From positions 1-64,000 of the forward strand of contig DF237257.1 of NCBI GenBank assembly GCA_000708835.1: 64,000 bases of DNA. The letters are read 5' to 3'. The DNA comes from Klebsormidium nitens. Its lineage: Eukaryota; Streptophyta; Klebsormidiophyceae; Klebsormidiales; Klebsormidiaceae. The notes beneath the pieces are model-generated. The model made no database searches. It was not told the DNA's origin and worked only from the letters and a program-made list of their open reading frames with translations. This document shows positions 46,198 to 57,761 of the stretch, piece after piece; position 1 is the first letter of the stretch; each line of letters begins with the position of its first letter. The translations under genes and the position numbers were made by a program.

Positions 46198-48480
46198 CCT
46201 TCGCAAGCAGCTGCAGATTTAGAAGAAGCCATCGAAAGTGCTGCCTTAGAGGCTTTTCCTACGCCGCAATCCAGGAAGGATTTTGTAGGGAGTGGTAGTC
46301 CAGCCTGGTTCGATACCGATTGTCGAACGGCCCGTAGGAGATTTCGAGACGCTTTGAAAGCAGGTGGGCCGTCTCACTTAAGCAGCCAACTAAAGAAGGA
46401 GTATCGAAAGCTTGTCCGGAGGAAGAAACGGGCTTTTAGCAAGTACCGCGCGGCCAAGTTAGAAGATCAAATCCTGAACAGTCCAGGTCGCTTCTGGAAG
46501 CAATTTCGAAAGAAAAGGCAAGGTCTAGGTCTGGCGCATAAGGAAGGCCTTGTCAGGCATTGCCAAAACTTGTATGAGCAGTCGGAAGTGGAGGAGGATG
46601 TCCTTGCAGATGCGACACACGCATCGCATGGTTTTGAGGAGGTCATACAAGCGAGAGGAAGGAGCGAAGGTCTGGAGGGCCGAATTTTGGAGAGCGAGGT
46701 CGAAGCAGCGTTGAAGGGCCTCAAGAACGGAAAGAGCGCTGACTTAAAAGGTTTCACGGCTGAGTTGCTAAAAGCAGGGCAAAAGCAGCTCGTAGCGGGG
46801 CTAACCCAGGTTTTTAACCGGGCTTTCGAAGAGGGCGTGTTTCCGAGTAGTTGGAACGAGGGTGTGCTGGTTGCCATTTTCAAAAAGGGGGACCCGTCAG
46901 ATTATGGCAATTATAGGACGGTGACAGTAGGGCCAATCCTTGGCAAGCTGTTTGCGACCGTCATCAATCGAAGGCTGACGGAGTGGGCGGAGAAAGGGTC
47001 GATTCGGGCGAACGGGCAGGCAGGGTTTCGGAAAGGGTTCCGAGCGGCGGATCATCTTTTGGCGCTGCGGGTTCTGATCGAAAGATGGGGTCGAGGTAGA
47101 GATCGTCACCTCTTTGCCTGCTTTGTCGATTTTAAGAAAGCTTTTGATTTGGTGCCAAGGCAAAAGTTGTGGCGACGGTTGAAAGAACTAGGAGTGGGAG
47201 AAGAAATGCTGCAAAGTGTGCAGAGCATGTACACTGATGTCCGTTGCCGGGTTAGAGGAGAAGGTTGGATTTCGGAGGAGAGCTTCAAGAGCAGTTGGGG
47301 AGTTAAACAGGGGTGCCCGTTGAGTCCCCTTCTGTTCGGTTTGTACATAGACGGTTTGGAGGAGTCGATGCGCGGGGAGGAAGATCCGACGTTAAAGGGG
47401 GTCAGATTTCCGCTTTTAGCGTTTGCGGATGATGTGCTTCTTTTGTCGAGGAACCCGGAGGGTGATCTGCAAAGAAAGCTGAGGCTGTTGGAAAAGTTTT
47501 CGAAAGAGAGCGGTCTTTCTGTGAATCTTCAAAAGACGCAGATTGTGGTCTTTGGCGGTCGGTTCAGCAGTCAGAAGGGAAAGCACGACTTCGAGTATGG
47601 CGAAGAGCTGGTCGAGATTGTCCAAAGCTACCGCTATTTGGGGGTCCAGTTCAATTGCAACGGGAAGTTCACAGAGGCTGTTCAGCATCTGGTAGAAGCT
47701 GGGCGGAAGGCAAGTTTTGCGATGGAAAGGAGGTGTGCCGAGCTGGGGTTGCGCAGAGCGAGCACGAGGGTGGGCTTGTTTGACGTTTTGGTTAGCCCAA
47801 TCCTTGGGAATGGAGCGGAGGTCTGGGGCCCCGGCTACGGTCCGGAGTGGGGTTGGAACGGCGATGGGGACGGTCCTGAGAAGGTGCATCGCGCGTTTCT
47901 AAGGGGTTTGTTGAAAGTTCGGAAATCGTCGCTGTCCAAGGCGGTCTTGGGAGAATTCGGTCGGTTCCCCTTGGTGATCAGACGTTGGGCGCAGGTCTTC
48001 AAGTTTGTCAACCGGACGGCAAGTCTTGCAGAAAACCGGTTGGCCCGCTTGGCATTCGAGGAGTCGAAGGAGATGTGGGCAGCAAACGAAGGCGGGTGGT
48101 ATGCGAGGATTGTAGGAAAGGCTTGTGAACTCGTTTCAGCAGATGAGAGTATAGGTGTTCTAAACCTGGCGTTGCTTCAAGAGAGGTCTGAGATGGCATA
48201 TATGCAAGATCTAAGAGAGGGGTACGGCAGAAAGTTTTGCACGTACTTTGAGGATGTCAAGGAAGGCTACTCCTTTGAGTCTTTCATAGATGAAATAGGC
48301 GTCTCCAAGTACTTCGACACTCTAGCCAAATTCAGAGTCGGAGCCCACAAGCTTGCTATCGAAACAGGGAGTTGGCAAGGGATTGCTCGCGAGGAGAGAC
48401 TCTGCCAGGTGTGCACGTTAGGAGCAGTAGAGTCAGAAAGGCATTTTGTCTATAATTGTCCGGCCTATAGCGACATTTGA
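46198..48480 (+). pseudogene. LINE reverse transcriptase and zinc knuckle
   Basis: This frame continues the element. The part up to 46354 reads as the linker with PAWFDTDCRTARRRFRDAL. The reverse transcriptase follows: NYRTVTVGPILGKLFATVIN, GQAGFRKGFRAADHLLALR, CFVDFKKAFDLV (first catalytic Asp), GVKQGCPLSPLLFGLYI and LLAFADDVLLL, where the usual YADD is FADD. A thumb-like region and RNA-binding knuckle CQVC...HFVYNC close it. The TGA at 48478 interrupts what looks like a longer C terminus. The catalytic aspartates are intact, so the breaks may be recent. Confidence 0.9.
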
Positions 48481-48624
48481 AAAGTCTTTCACATTCTATT
48501 TGCGAACAGGGAGAATAGGAATTTGAAAGCTTTCCTTAATTTGCAGGACAAGTATGCGGTAGGTAAATTTCTGCATACTTCTTTAGAGAGGCGAGCTAGC
48601 ATAACAGGACAATCGTCGACTTAG

Positions 48625-49245
48625 CCAATCATGGCTCCGAAACGACGTTAATCAAACAATTACAATTACGATTAGAGGTAAGCACATACCATCATTTCAA
48701 GCCAATATATCAAAGTGCCGGTGCCAGCATGTGCATGATCGTCACAAGCCTGTATGCAGCGTTGAAGTAACACTTGTGCTGGGCAGCGGCAAGAACGATC
48801 GAGCAGGTATTTCGAACAGGTGACGGAAGTGCTTGCCCAATGAATGTTTCAACATGCATGCCACCCACATACGTACCTTCATAGTGTAACGAAAGTTGAA
48901 TGCACGCGAGGCAAGAACTTACGGAGCATAATCGATGGTCAGGAAAGACTGCGTACCTTTGACAAGAGACTCGATTGTGTGAGTACACAAACATCTCATG
49001 CAGGAACTTCCAATGTGATTTGCGCGATTGCCAAGCCAACCAAGTTGTGCATTGAGGGTTTCGTGGTCATTCTACGTAATGCAGATCAATTGGTTGATAT
49101 CCGTCCGGTTGTAGATTACCGTACTTACCGCATCTATTAGCTCGCTAGTATCAAACCAGTACGACTAGACAGACTCTCGTCAAGACGTGCAATCAGTAGT
49201 AAGTACTCTGGCTAGCGGCTCTCCACCTTCGTCCTTGGCGTCAGA
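48625..49245. other. Intergenic region right of the retrotransposon
   Basis: No gene is seen between the retrotransposon tail and the stop codon of the TRIM37-like gene on the minus strand. It probably includes the 3' untranslated region of that gene. No repeat or RNA gene was recognised. Confidence 0.45.
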
Positions 49246-52200
49246 TCAGGCGTCGGCGTAATCCACGCCCGCCTGGCTTTGATGGCTACTACCCTCTACA
49301 CCATTCCACGTTGGCAGCGGTCCACCGTCGCTGCCGACCTCCAACCCCTGGAGCCCCTCCAGAGCTTCCCTCGAAGATATTGCCCGGTCCAGGAGCACTT
49401 CCCAATTTCTTCTGCGTTCCGTTTCCGTCGAAACTGCTACCTCCCCATCGGAACAGCCCTCTTGCTCCTTCTCGCTGGTCCTCGGCCTATGCCTGACAAA
49501 CGGATTGTTGCGCCAGGCCTCAGCCTCGAGCCCGGGTTCGACCGAAACCCCATCCCTACGACCGCCCGCCGTTACTTGCTCGAGCTGCGACTCCGCCGAT
49601 GCACTTCCTGCCCGCAAATCGTCCGTACTGCCCTTCCGGTCGCGCCCGCGTCCAAAGAACCGGCCCTCGCCCCGAAGCCGGCTCTTCAACTCCACTCCAA
49701 GCGGGTTAACGCTAACCCCCACACCCCCCTTGCGAACGTTCCCGAGTGTCGTCCGGCCCAGCGCACACGCGCCGTCCTTCCCCTCACCGACGCTCACTTT
49801 CGCGACCCGCTCCATGAAGCACGGCGACCGCGCGAGGGCCCGCGCCTGGTTCCGGTCGCCGTTCCGGATGTTCTCTTTGTCGGTATCGGGGATGTTGTCG
49901 AAACCGCTCAGAGGACTCTGCTCCGCATTGCGAAAACGACGGATCTCTCCCGGGCTGCCGGCCGGCGTTGACGTGGCAGTCGCTGATTCGACCAGCGCCA
50001 AAAGCGCGGGTAACGCAACTGCCGGGCATTCTCTACCGACCGCGGTTCCTGAACTTCCGTTGGCGCTAAGTGGCCCCACCTCATTCCATACTCCTGCCCG
50101 TAGATCAGGCGTTGTCGCTCTGGCCTTGACAATCACCAATCGCACCCCTTGGCTGGCAGCTTTTGCAGACGCCCGTTCTTTCGGCCCCGACGAATCTGCT
50201 TTTCCTAGAGCCGACGCGCTTTCCGCACTCACTGTTTCTTCAGAAGGAACGCCGTCCAAGCTGCCCCCCTCGCTGGTTCCTGTCGGGTCACTTGTCAATG
50301 CCCCTTCCGCGCTTTCTTCCGTCTCCGTTCCGGGTCGACTTCCAGAGCGCATCAGGCCCTCAGCACCGTCCGTTTCCTCAGCCATTGCTTCAGATTCAGG
50401 CAAACTACTCTTAGTCGAACTCTCCGCTTCAGCTGGCTTTGGCCTACTCAGTGCACTAGCCTCCTGATCTCTGCCCGCATATCGTCTGCCCAACCCCTCA
50501 ATCTCTTCAGCTTCCTTGGCCCGTCCGTTAATCCCTTCTCTTAAGACTTCGTCAGGCCGACCCGACAGTCTCAGAACCGCACGGACACCCCTCGCCCCTC
50601 GTCTGGAGCCGCTAAAATTGGGAACTTCGTTCGGCCCGGGAACATCGTCCGGCCCGGTTGAGGCGACCACCTCCTCGCGAGCTAAGGCCTCGCCAGAGCT
50701 CCGCTCGAGAAGTGCATCACTCTCTTCGTTGCCCGCTTGTGATGTTTCGTCTTTCAAACCCTCGTTCCCAATACCTCCCTGCACATCTGCCTCTACCACG
50801 CCCCTAGTTTTTCCAGGCTCGTCGATCTCGGCCGGCGGCCGTTCTGAGGGGCCCCCGCTCTCCCCCTCGAGCGCAATCACACCCTCCCGGACCTCGGGGG
50901 ATCCCTCCGACGCCTCCACGAACTCCTCGTCGCTCTCCGCCGGGCTGTCCGCGCCCGTGTTCGCGCTGACGTCATCCCGCTCCGGCAGCGCGACCGACAG
51001 CTGCTCCAGCACCTGCGCCTCTGCCGCCGGCGCGCACTCGGACTGCTCTCCTCCCGCCACCCCCTCCTGCCGTTCTCGCAACCGCTTGCCGGTCCCCGCC
51101 ACTTTCTTCCTTCCCCCCCCGGCTTTCTGACGCGACACCCGCTTCTGAACCAGCGCCGCCGCTTCGTTCCGACCGCGGGAAACGGGCTCCTCTCCCTCGC
51201 CAGCGCGCCGCCCCTCCCTGCTCACGTCACGCCCCTCGCCGCTGACGTCACGCCTCCCGCTGCTGACGTCACGGTCGTCCCACCCGCTGGTGCCCGCCCT
51301 GGATCCCTTGCCTGGGGCGCTCTCTGCCCCGTCCCCGCTGCCAGGTGTCGCGTCCCGGTTGGCCGGCATCTTGCGGCGGCGCTTCCACCAGAGGGTGTCA
51401 GCAATCGCGCGCCGGAGCACGTCCACCTGTTTTAGGGCGTCCGACTTTTCGCTGTCGATGACGACCAGGGCGCGCCGCAGGTCCTGGCACTGCTGGGCGT
51501 ACCTGCGAGATTTAGGATTTGCTTTAGGAACGTCAACCAAATATGGATCCAAGTACGACTCTTTGCTGGGCAATGGACGAATGTTCACCAGCGGCTTCCC
51601 GCACAGGATTACCGTGGCATACGGGCTGTATTTTAAAGATCAACAGCTTTGACGGGCTAAGTTCGCCATGACTCCGACGAGGAAGCCGCACACCAATTGA
51701 TTTGTCATCAACGAGTCTGCAAGAGCCGGCCAGCACAATCGGCGGATTCTCGGGTATCAACCCTCGAAAGCAGACTCTCAGACGATGCTTCAAGAAAACG
51801 TTTGTGCGCACATGTATGCCAGAAGCTTGTAAGGAAGGATATAAGCAATAGCTGCAAAACAGTGCTGAAGCCTCACGTGGGCGCTCTGACGTGGAAGCGT
51901 AGGGTGATGACGTCCTCTTCTGGGAGCAAGTAGCCCTCTTCCTTGAGTACCTCCAGTCGGAAGAACCGGTTGTAGCCCCAGCACTCGCCGACCTGCGGGT
52001 TTAGAGTTGGTTAGGGAAACCGCCGCTAACCATTTCAGTTGGTTAGGAAAACCGCCGCTAATCATTTTGGATTGCGTTTCGCCTTTCAGACTCGTGCACT
52101 CGTGATACAAGAAGCGGCGGCTCGTTGCGACTTTGCTTAAGAATGCGCTCCGTCCTCTTTAAGCTCCTTAATTCTCTATGAAAAGGCAGAATGTGTCAAA

Positions 52201-55200
52201 GTTCAACCCGTGCCTGAAAGTGCCAAAGTTCAACCCGTGCCTGAAAGTGCCTACATTTAAAGAACTGCCGTTTTCTAAACCTGCAATTTTCCTTAATAAG
52301 ATGACCGAAACCAGAGGAAAGAGTCCGGTGATGAGCTCTCACCTCAAAGACGGACGCGAACTCTCGTATCACTGACTGGGTGGGGCGAGTGCGATGCAGC
52401 ATCTCGATCTTGTACTCGTACTTGGCCGGTTCCGAGCCTCCTTGAACCATCTGCAGCAAGAACAGGACTGCAATATCATCCGGAAACGTAAACCGGGCGG
52501 TCTTAGTGGTCCCCGACGGACAGAATCACGCCGTCAGTGGAAGTTCACGCCTGCAAACCGATGCGAAAGGCAAATTTGCATGTTCGAAGTTCGAGCTTTG
52601 AGAAGGGGCCGAGAGGGGGCCGCAGCGGACTGCGGCCGAAAACTGCTTGTGCACAGATGGAGTCGCAACGAAAAGGTACGCTTCTGAACTTCTTCTTGAC
52701 GTCCTTGATCTACTTTTGATTTGACGTGTTCATAAAAGTAGATCTGACGTATTCAAAATTCCGCTTCCGGCTGCTCTCACCTCCAGAAAGACGGACAAGT
52801 AAGAGCCAGCTGCCACTCCGTTTCCGTTCGGGTAGACCTTGAGCCGCCACACGATCCCGGCAGCTTGGATTGGCTGAAAGCAGAGGAGCCCCGTTGTCAG
52901 GGTCTAAGGCCACAGAAATTCGGCATCAATCCTTTCGTACGCACTTTCATACCGGGTTCAGACGACGGTCGGAGCTTGCTCGTCAAGAGCAGTAATGGCC
53001 GACTTCTAACAACAGCTGCGCTTGACTTCCAATGGTTCCCTATGGAGTTCCGGCCCAAGTTGCCAAAACTGAAAGTCGTTAACTGGGCTCTGACCGTTCG
53101 TTGCAACTCTGGTCCCAACAAACTCGGCAGCTGGGCTCCCTGCGCAATTGCGCCCACTACATGCGCCAACCGGAACAAACCGAGCATTGAGCAAAGTCAA
53201 TCACCTGACTGTACACAACGCCCGCCCCGTCAGACGCGTCTTCCGACGGATTCACCGCCGCGTTGCTCCCGTGCTGCGGCTCCACCGTCCGGACGGATGT
53301 GACGCCCCTGGGGCTCGGAGCGGGGACCCCCGCGGCGGACGTCCGTCGCAGCACTCGCTCAAAATCGTGCAGGACAAACTCGCCTTGGTCGTACGGAGGA
53401 ACGACCTGTAAGAGGAAGATTTTTGTGTTTGGATTCGGAGTTAAGAAGGTAACATTCTCTAGAAGGATCCTCACTGACCGAGTCCACAACGTTAGAAAGG
53501 ACCCTTAGGAGCCGAAGATGGGCGACATTCGGTCGAAGGGGCATGTGGATCGTAAGAGAATTTGATAGTTTCAGGGAATGAGAGGGCCTGATGCCTTACG
53601 GAGTGGAAGCGCGCCGCTCGTTCCGATAAGAAGTCGCGAACAGCTGCGAAATTGGAGGATCTTGGCGCCAGATAGCTCGAGCAAGCGCTCTCGGGCAGAG
53701 TGAAAAGGATCATTGAGAGGTGGCATCCTCGCTGGTGCACGCATCTTTAAGCTGAAGAGGAAGCAGGCACCTTAGCATCGAAGTACGCTGAGAATGCTTA
53801 GACGCACCAGAGACCGCGAATCCTGATGCACGCTTACGGGCTTACCTCCGAGATGAAGTCCGCAGGCACGGGCGTCCGGTTGACGTCCGAGGTCGGTCGC
53901 TGCTGGACTTCTTGAAGCATGCTGCAGATACTCGCGCTTCGCCCGACGAGCTCGCCCTTGGGGACCGTGTCCAGCTGGGCGTTCAGGTCGTGCATCATGG
54001 TGTCCAGGCCCTCGATCTGCGGGTTAATGGCTAAACGTGAGATTTTGGATACCAGATAACCATGCCTTTTCTGGGGGACCGTATTGAGCTGGGCGTTCAG
54101 GCCGTGCATCATGGTGTCGAGGCCCTCGATCTGCGGATCAAGAGGCTAATCGTAAGGTTCTGGACGTTTTTGAAGGATCGATTAAGAATGGGACTTCGGC
54201 TCCCTTTTATCCGCTTCTGAAGTTGGCTTCGAACCGTCGCATGAGGTGTCCGGGCCCTCGATCTGCGGGTTACGAGGCTATAACGTGAGCTCTTTAAAAG
54301 ACAAACATTTTATGTTGGGTTCACATTCCTTGTATCTACTTCTGGAGAATAAGACAACCGTCTTATCTTACACCTTATTTTTTGGTTAAGAGATCTTTCT
54401 AAGGATTGCTTGAGGATGATAGCCGGTTTTGGTTTTGGATGAAACATCGAGGCCCTCCGTCTGATATAAGCAGTCTCCGTACGATATTAAAAACGAACTG
54501 AGAGCGAGAGAGGCGAACAACAGGAAGACTCCGATTGCCAGCTCACCTCCTGTGTCATCGAACCTTTCTGAGCGAGTAAAGTGAGCAGCTTCGACTTCAA
54601 CTGTTGTTCCAAGCGCGCCTGCGGACAAAGCCAGCACGTTAGATATAGCTTCTCCGCAGACACAGTCAGACAAACGGATATTGCACCAGAGCTGCATCTC
54701 TTTGACGAGCGCAAAAGCGGCGAGGCCAAGAGATTGACGAGGGGATGGGCATCCTTCCGCATTGGTGCGTTCCGTACTTCATCAAAAAGCAGCGAGATGT
54801 TAAAGAGGCACGAGGTCAAGACAGGCGTGCCTGCATGCCCTCAAACGCCAGCTGCAGCTCCATGCCCGCCTCGTCCTTTGCCTGAAAGCGTGGAGACTTG
54901 CATTAGCCTGATCGTAAGCGGGGAACTGTCGACACCTCAACACAGCCGCCAATACGCCTCTGAAGAGCTGCCGAACGTATCCCAATCTGGCCGAATGAGC
55001 ACGCCGGGACATTGATCAACTCTTTCCACAGAGAGGAACCGTTCCGTCAAAGCCGCCGTCGTTTGGAACGTTTTGCAACACTTGGTGCGGGAAGTGGTGG
55101 CTCCAAGCACTCGGACAGTTCGTTGCACCGGGTCGGACAGGTCACTCGGGCAAATAGGGACGAACAAAGCAACGGCATTGTTAGAATGATAGTGTAGCCG

Positions 55201-57761
55201 TCCGAAGCCCGTCCGTACCTTGTGCACCCTTTCGATGTTCTTGTCCTTTTCGGACACCAGCGCACACAGGTCCTTCAAGCGCCGCCGCAGGCCGACGGCT
55301 TCACTGCGGATTGTTTCCACGTGGCGCTCGTATACGGCGGACAGGCGTTCAAAGGAGTGGCCCCGATGTCCCTGGGAGGAGAAAGAAAAGCACTTCGTAA
55401 CGTGACCTGAGAAAGTGTTGGCCTGTGATTTGCTGGACTTCGTGCTCTAGGCAGAAATGTCAAATATGGAGCGAGATATTTATGGACGTCAACACAGCGA
55501 CTGATTAAACTCGCAAGCAAAGAACAGATTTTGGTTGTTTGTTGGAGAGCTGGAGAAGTCATTTGATCCATCTTAAGGCATATCACGTCAAGATATGGTC
55601 GGAGGGGGCAGCCTCCCCTGAACTTCTGTACTGATCTTAAGCCTGGTCCCCCAGCAGATTTCTAACTCATCTTTGACGAGCAGATTCCAAGGAAGGTGTA
55701 GAAAGATAACCTCGACTGAGGACCAGCTAAGAGTTTGTTCCGGAGAGAGTCCGCTTTCGAGCAGCCGCTTGGTTGTTCTAACCAACTGGCAAACGGTGAA
55801 AACTCAACCTACCTCGCCAAATACTGCACAATCGGAGCACACCGCCTCTGTACACGTGTTGCAGTAGTAGGACATGGGGCTATTGTGCAGCGAACAGGCC
55901 TGCAGACAAACAAAGCTTTATCTCGGAATCTTCCTTTCAAATGGCTGAATTCCGATGGAAAGTAGAAGGACTCTGTCAGCGGACAAAAGGTGGCGTGTGC
56001 GGAGTTGTCCAGCTTTGCAGTGAGATGACCTTGTTGTTTCTTGACCATGGTAGAATCGCCTGTGCATGGATAATTCAGCTGATCTTTGCAGTCGACGTTC
56101 AAGTGCAACGCTGGTATGCGAAGCTTCCGTCTCTGCGAGTGAAAGCTCCACTCGTGTTGTTTTCCGGGCCAATTTTGTCTCCAGGTAGGGGTTCATAAGG
56201 AAGGCTTACCTTCTCTTGCACCTCTGCCGCTCCGGTCCTCTGCAGCTTCTCTAGTTCCTGCAAAGGCGAGACCCGCTGATGATAGGTACTATCGAAGGAT
56301 TTGGCGACATGCAATTTAGCAAATTTTGATTGTGCCTGCACTTGAGCTTGGTCACTTGAGAGACCCTCAGATTCTAGCTTCCAGAAATCAGAGGACTCAA
56401 CATTGATCAGCACTCTGTACCAAAGGATGATACATCGCAGTATTGCGTAGGAAAAGACAGACTGCTGCTTACAGTTGAGAGGTCAGCAATGAAGCGACAA
56501 TTGACTAGCTGGGAAACTCGCAGTGAGGCTCGGCAGTGGGGACATTGGGGCCGCTGGTCCATCAACCACCTCTGCAACAAACGGGGTACGGAAATCTGAA
56601 TAATATATTCACTACCAGGGAGAGAATTGTTGTGTCAAACCAGATTGCAGATGGTGCGCACCAGATGGACCTTGCAGCTGATGGATACACAGCTGAGGAA
56701 CTACAGTACATGGTGCTTGACACTGGCGTGCACTGAAATGAGCAACGGCGCAGCCGACATCCGTGTCTTATCCGTCTCTTAAAATATGATCACAAGCAAG
56801 CTTCATTTTCCAAGTTGTAGATGCATCGGTTGTTGAACCATCCTTCAATTGTCTGCAAGCAACTCAACATTCTAACACAAATGCGCTCTGGCATAATGTA
56901 GACCTATTATAAAGCATTTCTCACAGGCCCTTTGCCCCAGCCTACCTTGATGCACCGGAGGCAGCAGATTTTTGAGCAGCAAGGGCACAGCTGGGCTTCC
57001 ACCACCTGCAAGCCATCACACAAACCCGTCATAAACCCTTTAGAAGCTGGCCAGGAAACCTTCAGCCTTGACTGTAACCCTATCGTTGCTGTACTTTGAC
57101 CTTGGTCCACACGGCTAGTGTAGTCTGAGACCTGCCTCTTCTCTCTTGTTGTCTTTCCAATTATTGTTCAACATCAGATACTGAGCATGCAAAGGAGGGC
57201 AGCATTTGGATGAATCTTCCCAGGTGGGGTTTATCACAGTACACTTCATCGCAGAGAGCTCTGGTCATGTTTGTTGCGGGCAGAATTACGCCAAGAGGTC
57301 GTCATAGTCAGAAAATGAAGTTCAGCAAAAATGCACAATCCTCCTTGCCAGCTCAATTCCAAAGAGCACAAAGAATCCAGGGGTCTGAGAAGGTGCCTCA
57401 CCTTTCCGAGACATATGAAACACCTGAAGATTTCAGCAATGGCTGACGATTGCGCGTCCGTGGGTGCGTCAGAGTCCTCTCCATCCTCAGGTCCACTGTC
57501 ATCTATAAAGTCATCATCAGTCTGAGGGCAATCCGCTGCATCAAAGAAGGCTAATCCTTGACTGTGATGGTCCCTCATGGGTGACCCTACATACGATGCC
57601 AACATTTCGGGCGAGTCAAAGCTAGGGGCTGGGTTCTCATTGTGGTGTCGGTGGTGCAACGGCAGTTCGTCGATCTCTGACCCCGATTCGTCACCAGCTA
57701 AACTCCCTGAGGGGGACGAGAAGTCCTCGGCGTCTTGGTCTAACCACTCCATCGCAAACAT
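49246..57761 (-). CDS. TRIM37-like: TRIM37-like RING/B-box/MATH ubiquitin ligase
   Basis: Fourteen minus-strand exons: 57761-57402, 57005-56946, 56571-56473, 56257-56210, 55899-55813, 55371-55219, 54881-54831, 54618-54547, 54016-53846, 53405-53205, 52873-52781, 52450-52343, 51992-51877 and 51502-49246. All are in phase and give 1291 aa. After an acidic N-terminal extension of about 112 residues comes a RING ([30 protein letters not shown]), split over exons 1-3. A B-box (exon 5, residues 190-218), a coiled coil (219-310) and a MATH domain (435-540; [38 protein letters not shown]) follow. This order and these motifs match TRIM37, an E3 ubiquitin ligase linked in animals to centriole control and peroxisomes. 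The last exon encodes a 750-residue Ser/Glu/Gly-rich, probably disordered tail. Intron 7 appears to use a GC donor. Intron 8 holds copies of the exon 9 start. Confidence 0.93.
52005..52068. repeat. Tandem duplication in TRIM37-like intron 12
   Basis: Two adjacent copies, about 52005-52035 and 52036-52068, share AGTTGGTTAGG and AAACCGCCGCTAA and differ at a few positions. They sit 13 bases from the start of exon 13, in the intron, upstream in gene direction. Confidence 0.8.
52198..52251. repeat. Perfect 27-base tandem repeat in TRIM37-like intron 12
   Basis: AAAGTTCAACCCGTGCCTGA and the next seven bases (52198-52224) are repeated exactly at 52225-52251. The lack of any difference points to a recent event. 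It lies in the intron between exons 12 and 13. Confidence 0.88.
53958..54470 (-). repeat. Array of exon-9 5'-end copies in TRIM37-like intron
   Basis: The true exon 9 start with its acceptor (about 53958-54050) is followed upstream in gene direction by copies at about 54071-54155, 54245-54290 and 54442-54470. All keep a form of GGCCCTCGATCTGCGG, which is the exon start plus the acceptor complement. The first copy is long (about 85 bases) and includes the intron flank (GGCTAATCGTAAGG-like); later copies are shorter and more changed. Confidence 0.86.

Larger units (their letters stand above)
45177..48624 (+). mobile_element. Non-LTR retrotransposon (LINE), degraded
   Basis: The element encodes an apurinic-type endonuclease and then a reverse transcriptase in the same direction. 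It ends with a zinc-knuckle-like C-x2-C-x10-H-x4-C segment (CQVCTLGAVESERHFVYNC). No ORF1 is seen, so the 5' end is probably truncated or the family lacks one. The reading frame changes between about 46130 and 46195, and an in-frame TGA at 48478-48480 is followed by 47 more coding-like codons to a TAG at 48622-48624. The copy is therefore probably dead. A short AATTAC-rich tail follows at about 48655-48675. Such elements copy themselves by target-primed reverse transcription. Confidence 0.93.

Noticed and set aside
49505-50467. 320-codon open frame on the plus strand
   Set aside because: It is antisense to the long last exon of the TRIM37-like gene, which is GC-rich and keeps other frames open. 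It shows no domain and no splice context.
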